A DNA stretch of 64,000 nt from Saxidomus purpurata (GCA_022818135.1 JAFMSR010000009.1:13497033-13561032), one strand, 5' to 3'; counted from the first letter of the stretch, positions 35,161 through 46,682 are shown. The notes: generated by a model from the letters alone, not told the origin. Program-made: numbers and translations.

Positions 35161-35539
35161 CTTTATTTTCAGTAGTTGTCAAATCAGCATCTGCTTTATC
35201 TTTATTTGGAGAAGTCGATGGTATTCTTTCACATAGAAGTAAGCGTAGCATTAGCCTAGATATCTGGCGGTCTTGTTTGAAAATCTTCTTGCGTAAGGCT
35301 GCCATCTCATTCTTTTGATTGCTCATTTCTTGCTTCAGTTCAACAATTTCTTGCGCATAACTGGTGTCACGTGCTTCGAGGAGCTCTACGCGCTGAATTA
35401 GCTCACGAATTATCGAACTGTCCGAAAAAAGTCCAATTTTGACGTCATTATTGACGTCATTTATAACGTTATTGAAAGGATCATGATTCTGTCTAGCCTC
35501 CGAAATTGTAATGCAGACACAGATTAAGATGAATTTCAT
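35161..35539 (-). CDS. C1q-domain gene exon 1 on the minus strand, intact
   Basis: The ATG at 35539 opens MKFILICVCITISEARQ, a signal peptide, then NDVNNDVKIGLFSDSSIIRELIQRV and a coiled coil (ELLEARD, EIVELKQEMSNQKNEMAALRKKIFKQDRQISRLMLRLLL) and a charged tail ending TTENK. The exon closes AAAG at 35161 before GTAACA, phase 1, exactly as at 23748. It is the most diverged exon 1 in the window and is closest to the remnants at 58-290 and 12480-12830. No exon 2 is visible downstream (lower coordinates); the gap at 33684-34183 could hide one. Confidence 0.7.
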
Positions 35540-36443
35540 TATAGCAGCACCATACGTTTACTTCAACTGAATCAGTTGTGAAATTTACGTCAACTTGTTA
35601 TCTGAACGTGATGAACAATATCGTACTAAGTATACTGAAGGAAAAAAGAAACACATGGACAACTTTCAATGTGATTTGAAGGAATGTATTAGATGTAATC
35701 TAAAATAGTATAAAGATCTATCTTTCATGATCAAATTTCTAAATATTCATCAGTTTATGACCCCTCTGCACTTCTGTTAGCCGTACCATAATTGAAAGAA
35801 GTAACAATTCAGTATAAACAGTGGAATGTGTATTCGTGAGGAGTAAAAGATATTGCGTTTTTTGTTGCCCTGTTTTTTTGTTTGTTTCAGTATATATGTG
35901 CCTTACCGCAATTTCTGTTCGACCCGGTACGGACAAACAGGATGTGTGCTTCTGGTCTACCTCGCGACCATAACATTTAAATGCCGATCGAAAATACCAA
36001 TTTTCAAGTGTTTTAGAGCGAAAAGTGCCCAAATATCCCCTCCCCCTAAAACCAAATCTCAAACGAAAAACACACAAAAAACGGCGTCGGACCTTACCTT
36101 TTTTGATACGAAGGCCGGACTTTTTTGACACGGAGACCGGAAGCACACATATTTTTATGTTTGGGTTTACCATATAAGTGCACACATACTGATAATCAGA
36201 AACGTTATAGCGAAATAAATTTATTATGAATATGAAAAATATAATTTTTTCGGAGCCCCTAATCTATATTCTGTAACCGATAGCGTTAGACGACTTTCAA
36301 TGCACCTGACTTATTTAAGGTACATTTGTAGTATGGATACTTAATGATACAAATGTCTAGGTCTACTCTCTTAATTGATGGTTTACAAGATATTAAGAGG
36401 TGCGTAACTGAAATCAACATGAAGTCGTATTTTTATCAGAGTA

Positions 36444-36444
<1 letters not shown>
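35540..36444. other. No supported gene
   Basis: A 148-codon frame lies on the minus strand at 35739-36185, but it has no recognisable domain, a skewed composition and no context, and a competing frame overlaps it. It also holds the presumed promoter of the minus-strand exon 1. Left unannotated. Confidence 0.5.

Positions 36445-36526
<82 letters not shown>
36445..36526. repeat. Compound (GAT)n(GA)n microsatellite
   Basis: About nine GAT/TGA triplets followed by about 26 GA dinucleotides. Confidence 0.97.
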
Positions 36527-36529
<3 letters not shown>

Positions 36530-38715
36530 ACATATAAACCCCTTTTTACCTTTGAATTGCTTGCTATTTACATGTGTCTGTATTGTACAGAATAAACAAG
36601 TGTATGATTTGTTTTCTTAATATTTGTGCAATACGTTTTACAACGACAAAAATCTACCCAAATGTATTTGAAACAAAGGTGTTATCCGCTACAACGTTCT
36701 CTGTAACAAGAGAGATAACCTTTGCTGACTTAAACATTTTGTTGACCGTGATTTACTCTTAAACAGGGGAGGTGATTATTGACATCTTTACATATGTTTG
36801 TAAGGGTGATGTCCCTTAAAATCGGGCCGTTATATCTTACCGTCTTAAAATTAATTTTTTTAATGTGATGTTCCCTGAAACAAAGGAGATACTTCTTTTT
36901 TTTTAATAGTTTAAGGCCCCGTAAGTTAACCCCATTTATTTCCTCCGTTACATGACAAGTGAGCATCGGAGGACCATCCCCTAGGATATAGTCAAAAATA
37001 GAATATTTAGTATTTTTCCCATAGACCGTAATGCAAACACCATAACGTCCCTATTTCAATATGGCAGCGACCGTGTCGGGGGCTTATTTAAAATTAACAA
37101 TGCGTTAATTACACTAGCAGACATAGTGCTCAACATGCGTTCGCGATTTTTTCATTTTGAATTTTAACTAAACTTAAAAGTTCTGAATACACTGTGCGTT
37201 TTATTAGCTTTCCATTGACATATTTATCTTTGTTTTAAGAAAGTTACGACCATTAAACACACCACCAACACTACCGGCTTCTGCCTATCCCGAGTTATGT
37301 CTTATCAGTAGAAAATATTGCGTAATGCTGCGTTTTGTTTGCAAACACGATCTCTCCTATAAAGGTAGGAAATTAATCATTTAAAGACATAGTGACCCAT
37401 GCAACTTTTAATGTGGCATGTTAGGGTGAGTAAGTGGCGTTTTCATAACTTTTATTAGTAAACACATACTTTAATCGGGCCCCACTCTATCAGCACTGAT
37501 TCCTTCCTTTACAATCAAAATATAGCTTTCAATACTTGACTAACGATCATATAATTGTTGTTTCGATGATGTAACTCAACTCGTACATCGTAGCGATATG
37601 TACTATTTACTAGCTAAAGCGCACTTTATTTGATTGTCAGGATGGGTACGATGGGGAAACCTTACCAATATTCATGTCAGAAGTCTTACGGCCATGCTCG
37701 CATTTCGTTATTTTATAAGAAATGGATGACAACATTACTATTATCTTTTTCTGTACAACATTTTAATGTCAAAATATAGATCTATTGATTTAAACTTAAA
37801 GTACTACGAACATTTCAGGAAAGTCAGAATTTGCAACAAAAGGCCGCCATCTTGTCGATTGGACAGCTTCCATGGTGTCTTCCCACTAAGCTATACTGAA
37901 GAAAGATCTTTGCGGCATATCGCCGAAGTGTTCCAATGACAATTATTTATAACACGACCACGTGCTTTATTGGCGCGAACACTTTCAGATCTGTCCCACA
38001 TCGAAAAGAAAGTGCATTTCTTGACATTTGTATTTGTCTTTCATATAGCCGTGAGGAATGTTTATTTCTTACATGATAATAGTTACCAGTTAGAGCTGAT
38101 TTATCAACAAGAAGTGCTATGGAAATCCGTTGTATTTCAAAAGTTGATGTTTGGTTGTAGAACATTGTAATGAAAAGACGATTTAATAAATATATAATCA
38201 AACATGAACATATTTCCCTATTCAACGTGCATTAGATTAAACGTTGCATGTCCTGTTTATTCTGGTAAAGTTTCGTAATGGGACTGATCCGAGCTTTAAA
38301 GCCGCACCTATTAACAAACATGTTGAAATACAAATGTAGCAGCATTGAAAGTCTTTGAAGTCAAAACTTACTATTTACCACGCGGTTGTGACGTTTTTCT
38401 AGCATCCATAGGAACTGTAGACATATGAACCCAACATAAGAATACTTTTAAAGGTTTCGGTCATATTTGTCACGCACGTACAAAAAGGTGTTCAGTGTAT
38501 ATGAAAACTGTTCAGAATACTCAAATATGCATGAACAAAGAAAAACCTCGCGTTTTCTAAGTACAAAAATGTATTACTATCCGCTCTGTATCCTTAGTCT
38601 TTGTGTCCACGGCCGGAGACAGTCACGGACAAAGTAAGATTCCTAGACTTCCCAGCTTTTAAAAGCAAGTCCCTTAACACGTAAAAAAACGTAAAAAGGC
38701 AGTAATAAATACATG
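36527..38715. other. No gene seen
   Basis: 2.2 kb of AT-rich text. Repeated phrases such as gatgt.cccttaaaatcgggc and aacaaaggagata suggest an old repeat near 36700-36930. No frame above about 90 codons and no domain. Confidence 0.5.
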
Positions 38716-38723
38716 AGAATTCT
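38716..38723. repeat. 8-bp target duplication, left (agaattct)
   Basis: Identical to 45797-45804. The octamer is its own reverse complement. Confidence 0.85.
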
Positions 38724-38903
38724 ATGGAAGCCCTGGAGGGATATTTAAAATTAATATTTAAAATTTAAAACTTATTATTTAATTCTTAATATTTAAAATT
38801 TATTTCTTGATATTTAATATTTAAAATTTAAAACTTATTTTTTAATTCTTAATATTTAAAATTTATTTCTAAATATTTAATATTTAAAAATTAAAAATTA
38901 AGA
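38724..38903 (+). repeat. Left inverted end with AT-only minisatellite
   Basis: After the 18-bp GC-containing tip the sequence is built from ttaatattt, aaaatttaaaac and ttatttaattc phrases repeated about every 45-90 bp. Equivalent at 52103-52285 and 56644-56763. Confidence 0.85.
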
Positions 38904-38907
38904 ACAG

Positions 38908-40200
38908 AATACAACAAGACGCGGGTATTTGCATTCAACGGTCTCCTTGATCCAGAGGGTGTTCGTTTAAAGAAAGCGCGTAAGCTTAACCTTGTCCCAG
39001 GACCTAACTATGTATGGCATATCGGTGGTTACGACAAATTAAAACCATTTGGTCTGTGCATCCACGGGGCGATGCCTGGATACAGTAGAAAAATTATGTG
39101 GTTAGAGGTTGGTCGTACTTATAATAATCCAAAAATGGTAGCAAAGTATTAACTTGACACGGTAGCAAGTCATGGGTAGGTTCCAAGAATTGTGCGCGCG
39201 ACCGTGGAACAGCAAATCCCCAAATAAGTTTTCTACAGCCTTTCTTCAGGAATGATCATAGTGATTCCATGGCTGGATTGAAAAGTTTCATGTACGGTAA
39301 AAGCACCGCAAATCAGCGTATTGAACGTTGGTGGGAATATTTAAAGCAACAAGGAATAAATTGGTAGATGAATATATTGAAGGATTTGAGAGCTCGCGGA
39401 CGAATTGATGCGTCAAACCCTCTTCATGCAGAATCCTTGTGATTTTGTGTAACGGATGCATTTCAATCGGATGAGTTTAACGTCCACTTCAACCGTATTT
39501 GCTCAGTAAAACAGGCGGGCAGTATACCTAACATCGTCCTAGGAAGAACCAGTACTAGGCTCCGAATCTCCCAAAGACACTGCTAACTTCCTAACTTAAA
39601 GAGACATGGTCGGAGGTTACAGTGATTTCAAGTCAGCGACTGTACCCACCCGACCACGGAGGCGGATCTGGTCGGACATCATTATGAAAAAATGACCGGT
39701 GTTTTATGATGTAAGCATATGTCACTTACGGAAGCATAAATGTACCACCACTTAATTTTCAGGTTTCATGAACATTTCGTAAAATAATAGATGATTTCGA
39801 GTAAAGTGCTGAGTAGGTCGTGTTATCTATTCCCGAAAGATGTGCCATAAACAAAGCTTGATCGCGTTGCTATTCACTGGCATTTACACAATGTGCGACC
39901 ACAGAAAAATTTAGACACTTGTACTGGAAGACCAGAAATGTTGTTTAATGTACCAGAACTATCAGGTTCTACTGATTATGGTGTTAATGTTGATTTGCAG
40001 GATATTGAAATTTGCGAAAAATTATACACAATACCTAAGCAAGTATGTAGTGACGCTTTCCAGGAGTTGGCTTACATTCTTAAGCCAGACCTACATTGCC
40101 TTTTAATGCTATTAAAGCATTTGATTTGTATGAAGCACCACTGGATGCATATAAAGAACTAAATAATCGATTGATACAACAAGCATGTGAATTACATTAA
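38908..40200 (+). pseudogene. DDE integrase (rve-type) pseudogene, copy 1
   Basis: Reads RVFAFNG, LDPEGVRLKKARKL, NYVWHIGGYDKLKPFGLCIHG, GYSRKIMWLEVGRTYNNPK, then after lesions RDRGTANP, LQPFFRNDHSDSMAGLKSFM, STANQRIERWW, LKDLRARGRIDASNPLH and, after about 390 non-matching bases, AIHWHLHNVRPQKNLDT and PELSGSTDYGVNVDLQD. Expected catalytic residues are the Asp of WHIDGYDK (here GGT Gly at 39024-39026, while the copies at 52409 and 56890 keep GAT), the Asp of RDRGT and the Glu of RIERWW. Stops: TAA after AKY (39149), TAG in NW(W)MN (39365), TGA in ESL(R)FC (39440). It begins mid-protein beside the AT array. Family: integrase-core transposases widespread in animals; exact superfamily uncertain (IS481/Ginger-like are candidates). 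Confidence 0.8.
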
Positions 40201-40439
40201 ATTAGGGAGATTCGAGTTCATTATTTCATCAGCAATAAGCACATCTTTTCACAAACCTGGTCACACATTAAATTGAAACTGTATGATCCTCTTTTTGGAA
40301 AATGTTACCAGTGCTATCTAATGTGAAGTAATTTGGTAGTCATTTATATGTGACTGTGGCATAATGCAAAAAAAATGACTTTTTGCGATAGTATAAAAAA
40401 TAATCACTGAGATTGATATCTAGTTACTGAGATATCTGT

Positions 40440-40950
40440 AAAATACGTTGACAGGTACTTTAGAGTGTTCACATCTGACCTAGTTTTTAGCCCATGTGAC
40501 CCAGATTCAAACTTGACCTACAGATCATCCAGACAAATATTCTCATCAAGTCTGAAGCTCTTCCAGTTGAAAATAGGGCCTCTTAGAGTGTTCACAATGT
40601 TTTTCTTTGATATGATCTAGCGACCTAGTTTTTGAACTCATATGACCCAGATTCGAAATTGACCTACTGGTCATCCATATAAACATTCTCATTAAGTTGG
40701 AAGTTGTTCCAGTGGAAAATACGGCATCCATATTTCTTTGATTTGACTTAGTGACCTAGTTTTTGTCCCAAATTTACCCAGATTCGAACTTGACCTAGAA
40801 ATCACTGAGATAAACATTCTGACCAATTTTGACGAAGATTATATTACAAAATGTGACCTGTATTGTGTTCACAAGGTAAATGTTGACGGACACACAGACA
40901 GGCAGACGACGGACAACTGGCGATCACAATAGCTCACCTTTGAGCTGAGC
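40440..40950. repeat. Dispersed repeat with about 130-bp units and GACGGAC tail
   Basis: Units contain gacctagtttttgaactcat, atgacccagattcgaa, ttgacctac..atcatcc and cattctcat.aagt; closing tgttgacggacacacagac and ggcgatcacaatagctcacc. Recurs at 53850-54350 and 58170-58690 within the sister elements, and a relative is at 43990-44570. Confidence 0.75.
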
Positions 40951-41199
40951 TAAAAAGGCATCAAGATATATCAGCTTTTCTCTTTATTGAATTAAACACA
41001 GAGCTCTATTCATTTCTGAACAGTTTTAAATGTAAATAGTTATGCATCTAAAATGTTGTTTTAAAATGAACTTGCAAACAAATTTCGTATACTACTGTTT
41101 GATCCACTAAGTCTGTGATAGGCTTTTTCACAAATTATATTTTGTTTATTTTACGTTAATTAAGAGATTCTGAAATATTTAAACAGATCCGATAGTAGA

Positions 41200-41510
41200 G
41201 TCAGTCAAAACAATGATTTATTTCTAAATTTTGTGAGCTAAAATGACGTAAAGAAGTCAAAATAATGTTTTTTTCTTAATCTTGTGAGCTAAAATGGCTG
41301 AAATTGACAATGACAAAAAACCCTATCATTTTCGACTTAAAAATGTTTTTTAGACATCTTTAAACATAAAGTTTGTTACATAAAGTTGAGATCTTCAAAA
41401 AGATGTATAATTTTTATACCTATGTTTAACAAAAGCACTGTTTTTAAAAAAACCTTGTCAAAATGTCGGTGTTAGAAATAGTAGTACTTTGACATTTTTG
41501 GTAGCATACC
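41200..41510 (+). other. Conserved AT-rich stretch with a possible short exon
   Basis: In the sister element a 74-codon frame at 54686-54910 reads MAEIDNDKKPYHFRLKKDF and onwards, strongly basic, without a known domain. Here the same frame is broken at about 41354, and at 59036 most of it is deleted. It could be a chance frame. Confidence 0.3.
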
Positions 41511-41536
41511 TGATGTAACAGTTGCCCAAGTAACAC

Positions 41537-41780
41537 GATAATCTGAGAATGTGCAGATGCGTGGTCAATCTGAGGATCTATAGCTGGGTTGAATCTGAGA
41601 ATGTGCAGATGCGTGGTCAAAATGAGGCTCTATAGCTTGGTTGATAACTTGAGAATGTGCAGATGCGTGGTCAATCTGAAGATCTATAGCTGGTCGGATA
41701 ATCTGAGAATGTGCAGATGCGTGGTCAATCTGAGGATCTATACCTGGGTTGATAATCTGTGAATGTGAAGCTGGATTGAT
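41537..41780. repeat. 54-bp minisatellite, 5 units
   Basis: The unit is gataatctgagaatgtgcag, atgcgtggtcaatctgagga, tctatagctgggtt. Starts of gagaatg fall at 41545, 41597, 41651 and 41705, and a variant gtgaatg at 41759. The sisters have 5 (54930-55175) and 6 (59117-59416) units. Confidence 0.9.
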
Positions 41781-41783
41781 TGT

Positions 41784-42370
41784 CTACAACTGTGCACCCT
41801 TGCTCATCATATGGGTCTTGGCTGACGGGATCACGACATCAACCTTTAAATTAACAGTATCTGACACGCCTCGAGTTGAAGAATCAACATTGCCAACAAC
41901 TGTGACATGGTAACTTCCTGGTTCAGTTACTTTAACAACACAACGATTGATACCACTACAAAATAAATTCCCGTTTTTCAACTACTTATAAATGTAATTA
42001 TTATTATGAGCAATTGTGATTGCACCAAGAACCAAACAATTACTGTCATCAACTTCAAAACCGAATATTTGATTTGGCCCATTCAATACAAACTGTTGCT
42101 GAGACGAAGCTTCTGGAAAATTATAAACATTATCATCTCTTTCTATGAAGACTGTGTTCTGTACTTCTATTCTGGAAACCAAATATCCATCTTCAAACGG
42201 ATCATATTTATCTTTCTCTGGACTCCCAGACACATCAAAGCATCGTAATGTTGATTGGCAAATTACTTGGCTTGATTTCTTATTCTTTCTACTGCCAGAC
42301 TTTCCCAAAATGTGTAATACATCATTCGTGCTTCTCCGCCTTTCTTCACAGCAGTTGCATGTAAATATAT
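41784..42370 (-). pseudogene. Unknown gene carried by the transposon, copy 1
   Basis: The minus strand reads ATAVKKGGEARMMYYTF, then after a one-base slip GKSGSRKNKKSSQVICQSTL, RCFDVSGSPEKDKYDPFEDG, VFIERDDNVYNFPEASSQQQ, FGFEVDDSNCLVLGAITIAH, an in-frame TAG at 41979-41981, then LKNGNLFCSGINRCVVKVTE, PGSYHVTVV and VNLKVDVVIPSAKTHMM to a stop at 41784. The PGSYHVTVV segment looks like a beta strand of an Ig-like or similar sandwich fold, but I do not recognise the family. The third copy has a splice acceptor TTTACAG before ATAVKKGG; here it is changed to TTACATG. A possible upstream exon (FSAPAIKAF..CQQARHVALG) lies at about 42590-42690. No function assigned. Confidence 0.55.
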
Positions 42371-42714
42371 TAGAGGTTTTATTAACAACCCATTCTATAC
42401 AAGTTTGGCCTTAAAAAGGACTTCTTATATACATAAAGTTTTGTTTACCAAACCTGTGGCAAGGTTTTTGCGTAAAAGAAGCAAACTACTACAACCTATC
42501 AGACTGGTAATGTAAAGTCCCAATGCAAATCAATGATCATACCAGTAAGATGGTAGTGGTCCAAAAACACTCGTCTTCATATCAAGGCTTTTGATTTAAG
42601 ATTTACAGTAACTACATGACCAAGGGCAACATGTCGAGCCTGCTGGCATGAAGAGAATGCTTATTTTATAGCAGGAGCTGAGAACTGCAACAAAAAGGGT
42701 ATACACATGTAGGT

Positions 42715-43010
42715 ATAAAAAAAGACCTCTAAGTGTGACCTTGACCTTTGAGCACGGGTCTTGCGTGCGACACACCGTCTCATGGTGGTGAACAATTGTA
42801 CCAAGTTATTTTAAATTCCCCTCATGACTGATGAAGTTATGCTCCGGACAGGCCCAATTCTGTCCTTTGACCTCTAAGTATGACCTTGACCTTTGAGCTT
42901 AGGTATTGCACGCAACACGCCGTCTCATTGGTGGTGAACAATTGTGCCAAGGTATTTTAAATCCCCCTTCGTGGCTTAGCATCATAGAGTCAGTAGTTTC
43001 ATTTTTGCGC
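42715..43010. repeat. GACCTTGACCTTTGA repeat units inside the transposon
   Basis: Two units with cctctaagt.tgaccttgacc, tgcg.gcgacac.ccgtctca and gtgaacaattgt. Relative of the 120-bp-unit family at 3650. Sisters at 56125-56385 and 60340-60600. Confidence 0.7.
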
Positions 43011-43069
43011 TGAATCATTTTTTCAAACATTTATCTTAAAAACAGAAGTTAAATTAATTTATATAATAA

Positions 43070-43180
43070 AATGTTAAAGTTAAAATTTTAAATATTAAAT
43101 ATTGAATATTAAATATTAAATATTAAGTTTTAAATATTAAATTTTAAATATTAGAATTTAAATATTAAAAATCATCATTT
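43070..43180. repeat. Internal AT-only array
   Basis: Repeats of aaatatt, ttaaatatt and attttaaat phrases. Sisters at 56465-56570 and 60690-60855, the last much longer. It resembles the AT arrays at the element ends. Confidence 0.85.
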
Positions 43181-43985
43181 ATTATATTACAGCCACTTGT
43201 GGACAATATTTCACTTTGTAGTCTTAGACCATGGTTTGGCGGAAAACTGTTGTAAATCACTATTTTATGAAATATGACTTTTTGTCATAAGCCGATGTTT
43301 GCAATACTGTATCATGTGTCAAACTATTTTCCAGATGGCTCTATCTATTTTCAAAAATATAACATATATTAATTATTGTATCTTTTATAACTGTTCTATA
43401 GTCTGGAATACTATGGTATCTTTACTTACAATACTTTCATACTTAAATAAGATTAGGAACTGATCGATATGTTAGTTTATTGGAAAACTATTGAAACTCA
43501 TTTAACAATATTCTTCAAATAAGTCTTTATGAGTAAAATTTTATTTTTGTTTCATGAAAACTATTGTTTCTCAAGATAGAGTTTAACGACACAATGTAGT
43601 AATGTGTGAAGGAAATGAGTTGGTTGATAACTATTGTAACTGAAATTACACTAGTATTGTACTGACTTTCTGAAGAAAAAATGAGATTTTTTTCTTATTT
43701 AATTTTATTCATCATAATGATTGCTAAGTTAATAGTATATTTAACAATATACAGCACTGTAATGTTATACCATTGATCATGTTTCAAATGAATATAATAA
43801 AAACATCTTGTTTGACCTTTACATATCCACATTTTGTCAAAACTAACATATGAATCCCGCTCTTTCTTTGAAATTCAGAAAGATAATTAAGTACGACAAA
43901 CTGATAATTGCTTTACATAAACAGCAAATACTTCATAAACATTTTAAACACATTACAGATTTTTTTTATTAATTTAATAAATGAA
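43181..43985. other. Unique AT-rich interior of the transposon, no gene
   Basis: Repeated almost unchanged at 60880-61125 (in part) and 63072-63800. Contains ggaaaact/gttgtaaatc at about 43241-43258, which is the target used by the nested copy in the sister element. No frame of note. Confidence 0.6.
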
Positions 43986-43989
43986 ATAA

Positions 43990-44570
43990 CAAGAGGGCCA
44001 TAATGACCCTTTAACGCTAGTTTTTAATTCCAGATAACCCAAATTCGAACTGGACCTAAATAACATCAAGAAAAACATTTTCATCAAGTTTCAAATTCTT
44101 CCAGGTAAAAATATGGCCTTAAGAGTGTTCACAATATTTTTTTTTGATTGACCTAATGACCTACTTTTTGACCCCACATGACCCAGTTTCGGACTTGACC
44201 GTAGGATCATCGAGACAAATATTCTGATCAAATTATAAGTCGTTCAAATTGAAAATATGACCTCTAGTGTCCACACTGTTTTTCTTTGATTTAACCTAGT
44301 GACCTAGTTTTTATACCCATATGACACAGATTTAAACTTGATCTAGAGATCATCCAGACAAACATTCTCATAAGTTTAAAGTTGTTCCAGTTAAAGATAC
44401 GGCCTCTAGAGAGTACACAATGTTATCTTTCAGTTGACGTAGCTTTTTCTTGTCCGGGCTATAACTCCTTAAGTACTGAACCGAATTGATTCAAATTGCA
44501 TACACATCTAGAGAACATTAAGATGCAGTGCAGTGTTTAAGAGCCATAACCATACCTTACTCCATTTTTG
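43990..44570. repeat. Dispersed repeat, AACAAGAGGGCCATAATGACC head
   Basis: Starts aacaagagggccataatgac and contains repeated gacctagtttttat.cccat, atgaccca.tttc and catc.agacaaacattctcat modules. Sisters at 61137-61650 and 63813 to the window end. Confidence 0.7.
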
Positions 44571-44878
44571 AGTTATCTCCCCTTATTGATATTTCGTATA
44601 ACACTTTTGTCCGGAACATAACTCCGAAAGTATTCAAGGACTTTACACACAGACAGAGGACATTGAGAGGAAGTGCAGTGTAAATAATTAGATAAATTAA
44701 CGAAATAATCAAAGTTCCATGAATCAGAGCAAACCTTTTGGAGGCCTGAAATGTGTATGAATATGAACTTGACATGAAATTAATCATTTAAAAGCATGTT
44801 TACTTAGTATAAGTTTAAGTCAAACTTACTTGATTTAATTTGAACGCAACACCACGAACCTGTATAATAGGGTAATTA

Positions 44879-45000
44879 GTATAGTGACGTGATCCAGCAT
44901 GCCGGATTTGCCCAAGTCATGCGTCGGATCATAGTGCGTAGCACGAGTATGATCCGTCCTTGGCGAGAGCCAATCCGGATTATGGATCACATCACTATAC
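44879..45000. repeat. 122-bp imperfect palindrome
   Basis: gtatagtgacgtgatcca at the left pairs with tggatcacatcactatac at the right, and the inner arms ccggatttgcc / ggcgagagccaatccgg and ggatcat pair too. Sister at 62095-62226. Foldback or MITE-like. Confidence 0.8.
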
Positions 45001-45690
45001 TTATAACCCTTTTATTATATACCTTTTGACACAAGTCTGCGCGAATAAATTAAATGAAAAGGACATTTTAAGCATGGAATTGAAGAAAAGCTCTTTTTAG
45101 CGCGAAATATACGTAGTGTGCGACATCATTTTATTGACGTCATCGTATAAACAAGTAGTAACGACCCAGTCAAAAGCGACGTTTTTAACGTCATGTGTAT
45201 TTTAGGGCCAATTGAATGCACTGTTACAAATGATAGCACTGTAGTTTGTATTGCACGTACATACAGTACGGATTTGTTTTCTGTCAGGCCGTATTTGATG
45301 GTTGAATAAAGGCTGTATTTTTGACATAATACGAATAGGTATATACTTAATGTGTATATAGGTCCGTGGCAACACCAAGTATAGACTGATCCAACAGAGC
45401 GAGGTGTTGAGACCCCTGGAATTTTGCAAACTCGCATTGAAATCTGTCCGGCCCAAAAGGCTCCATTCCATGGTCGGATCCCTACAATCTGGGTTGGATC
45501 CTCTTTCGAAAAAAAATTGAACCCGCCCCAGCCAGTCCTCACCATTAAAATCAAATTTGTATGAGTGTCCTAGCGTGATTTAAAACAGTTATTATTGTAT
45601 ATAAATTATATTACTTTACTTCCTTGGCTACTCGAATTCTCGCTGCCGCTATTCATGGCGTCAATCTGTCAACGGAAAGGTTTCCCGCGT
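45001..45690 (-). other. Right part of transposon with a possible non-coding leader or first exon
   Basis: A minus-strand frame (45554-45126, sister 62768-62484) reads MVRTGWGGFNFFSKEDPT and KIPGVSTPRSVGSVYTWCC in both copies. The first ~70 codons are conserved and the rest are not. No domain is recognised and it may be a chance frame in a conserved repeat. Confidence 0.3.
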
Positions 45691-45796
45691 CCTTTTTGAA
45701 TGATAAATTTTAAGTTTTAAATTTTAAGAATTAAATTTTAAATATTAAGAATTAAATTTTGAATATTAATTTTAAATGTCCCTCCAGGGCTTCCAT
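45690..45796 (-). repeat. Right inverted end with AT-only array
   Basis: aattttaagaattaaatttt repeated, then ttttaaatgtccctccaggg and cttccat. Reverse complement of the left end type. Sister at 62935-63063. Confidence 0.85.
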
Positions 45797-45804
45797 AGAA
45801 TTCT
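45797..45804. repeat. 8-bp target duplication, right (agaattct)
   Basis: Matches 38716-38723. Confidence 0.85.
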
Positions 45805-46182
45805 GATTCAAAAATATCCAGATAACGCCCTCTTAACGAATTTATATTTATAAATTTTAACAGTGTTCTCCTTCTATTTATAACAAAAGCAGGTACAAAA
45901 AGTATGGAAAAATATATAGTGACACAAATATCAATGAAACTGTACAGGAGTGATGATACCAAGTGTATTTGAGCATATCCTCGCTCAGATAATTTTTCAT
46001 TGAGTTTTAGTCCAGATGTAGTGTACATAGAGATCTTTGTCAGGCTATTTCTCAGCAACCACTGGCTGGAAAGGTAACCTGTTCAGTGGAAACAATCAGA
46101 TATTCATTCACGTGTCCAAACCTAGGCTATTAATCACCTTGAGTAAAATTAGATCCTAGTTAAATTTCAATCAGACTAAAGT
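45797..46182 (-). repeat. Flank block X, inverted copy (partner 51715-52102)
   Basis: Reverse complement of 51715-52102 with few changes, e.g. ccagataacgccctcttaac here and gttaagagggcgttatctgg there. It runs into the gap at 46183. It flanks the right end of copy 1 and, in the other orientation, the left end of the copy starting at 52103. Confidence 0.85.
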
Positions 46183-46682
46183 NNNNNNNNNNNNNNNNNN
46201 NNNNNNNNNNNNNNNNNNNNNNNNNNNNNNNNNNNNNNNNNNNNNNNNNNNNNNNNNNNNNNNNNNNNNNNNNNNNNNNNNNNNNNNNNNNNNNNNNNNN
46301 NNNNNNNNNNNNNNNNNNNNNNNNNNNNNNNNNNNNNNNNNNNNNNNNNNNNNNNNNNNNNNNNNNNNNNNNNNNNNNNNNNNNNNNNNNNNNNNNNNNN
46401 NNNNNNNNNNNNNNNNNNNNNNNNNNNNNNNNNNNNNNNNNNNNNNNNNNNNNNNNNNNNNNNNNNNNNNNNNNNNNNNNNNNNNNNNNNNNNNNNNNNN
46501 NNNNNNNNNNNNNNNNNNNNNNNNNNNNNNNNNNNNNNNNNNNNNNNNNNNNNNNNNNNNNNNNNNNNNNNNNNNNNNNNNNNNNNNNNNNNNNNNNNNN
46601 NNNNNNNNNNNNNNNNNNNNNNNNNNNNNNNNNNNNNNNNNNNNNNNNNNNNNNNNNNNNNNNNNNNNNNNNNNNNNNNNNN
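46183..46682. other. Assembly gap, 500 N
   Basis: Exactly 500 N. The true size is unknown. Confidence 0.99.

Larger units (their letters stand above)
38724..45796. mobile_element. DNA transposon with AT-array inverted ends, complete copy 1 (7.07 kb)
   Basis: The left end starts ATGGAAGCCCTGGAGGGA and the right end finishes with its reverse complement TCCCTCCAGGGCTTCCAT, continuing inwards as matching AT-only arrays. The flanks carry the 8-bp duplication agaattct. Inside, in order: integrase pseudogene (+), a 130-bp-unit dispersed repeat, a 54-bp minisatellite, an unknown minus-strand gene, GACCTTGACCTTTGA repeats, an internal AT array, a second dispersed repeat and a 122-bp palindrome. An 8-bp duplication fits several DDE superfamilies (hAT, P, Zisupton, Merlin), and the termini match none that I recognise. 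Further copies start at 52103 and 56644. Confidence 0.85.

Noticed and set aside
35739..36185. 148-codon minus-strand frame
   Set aside because: No domain, no splice or promoter context, and an overlapping frame on the other strand; kept only as a note.
42006..42414. Plus-strand frames over the unknown gene (also 55400-55807 and 59621-60041)
   Set aside because: Antisense shadows. The minus-strand reading is favoured because a TTTACAG acceptor lies at its 5' border and it reads as compact protein-like text.
45126..45554. 142-codon minus-strand frame as a transposase
   Set aside because: No catalytic motif; only the first half is conserved in the sister copy, so coding status is unproven.
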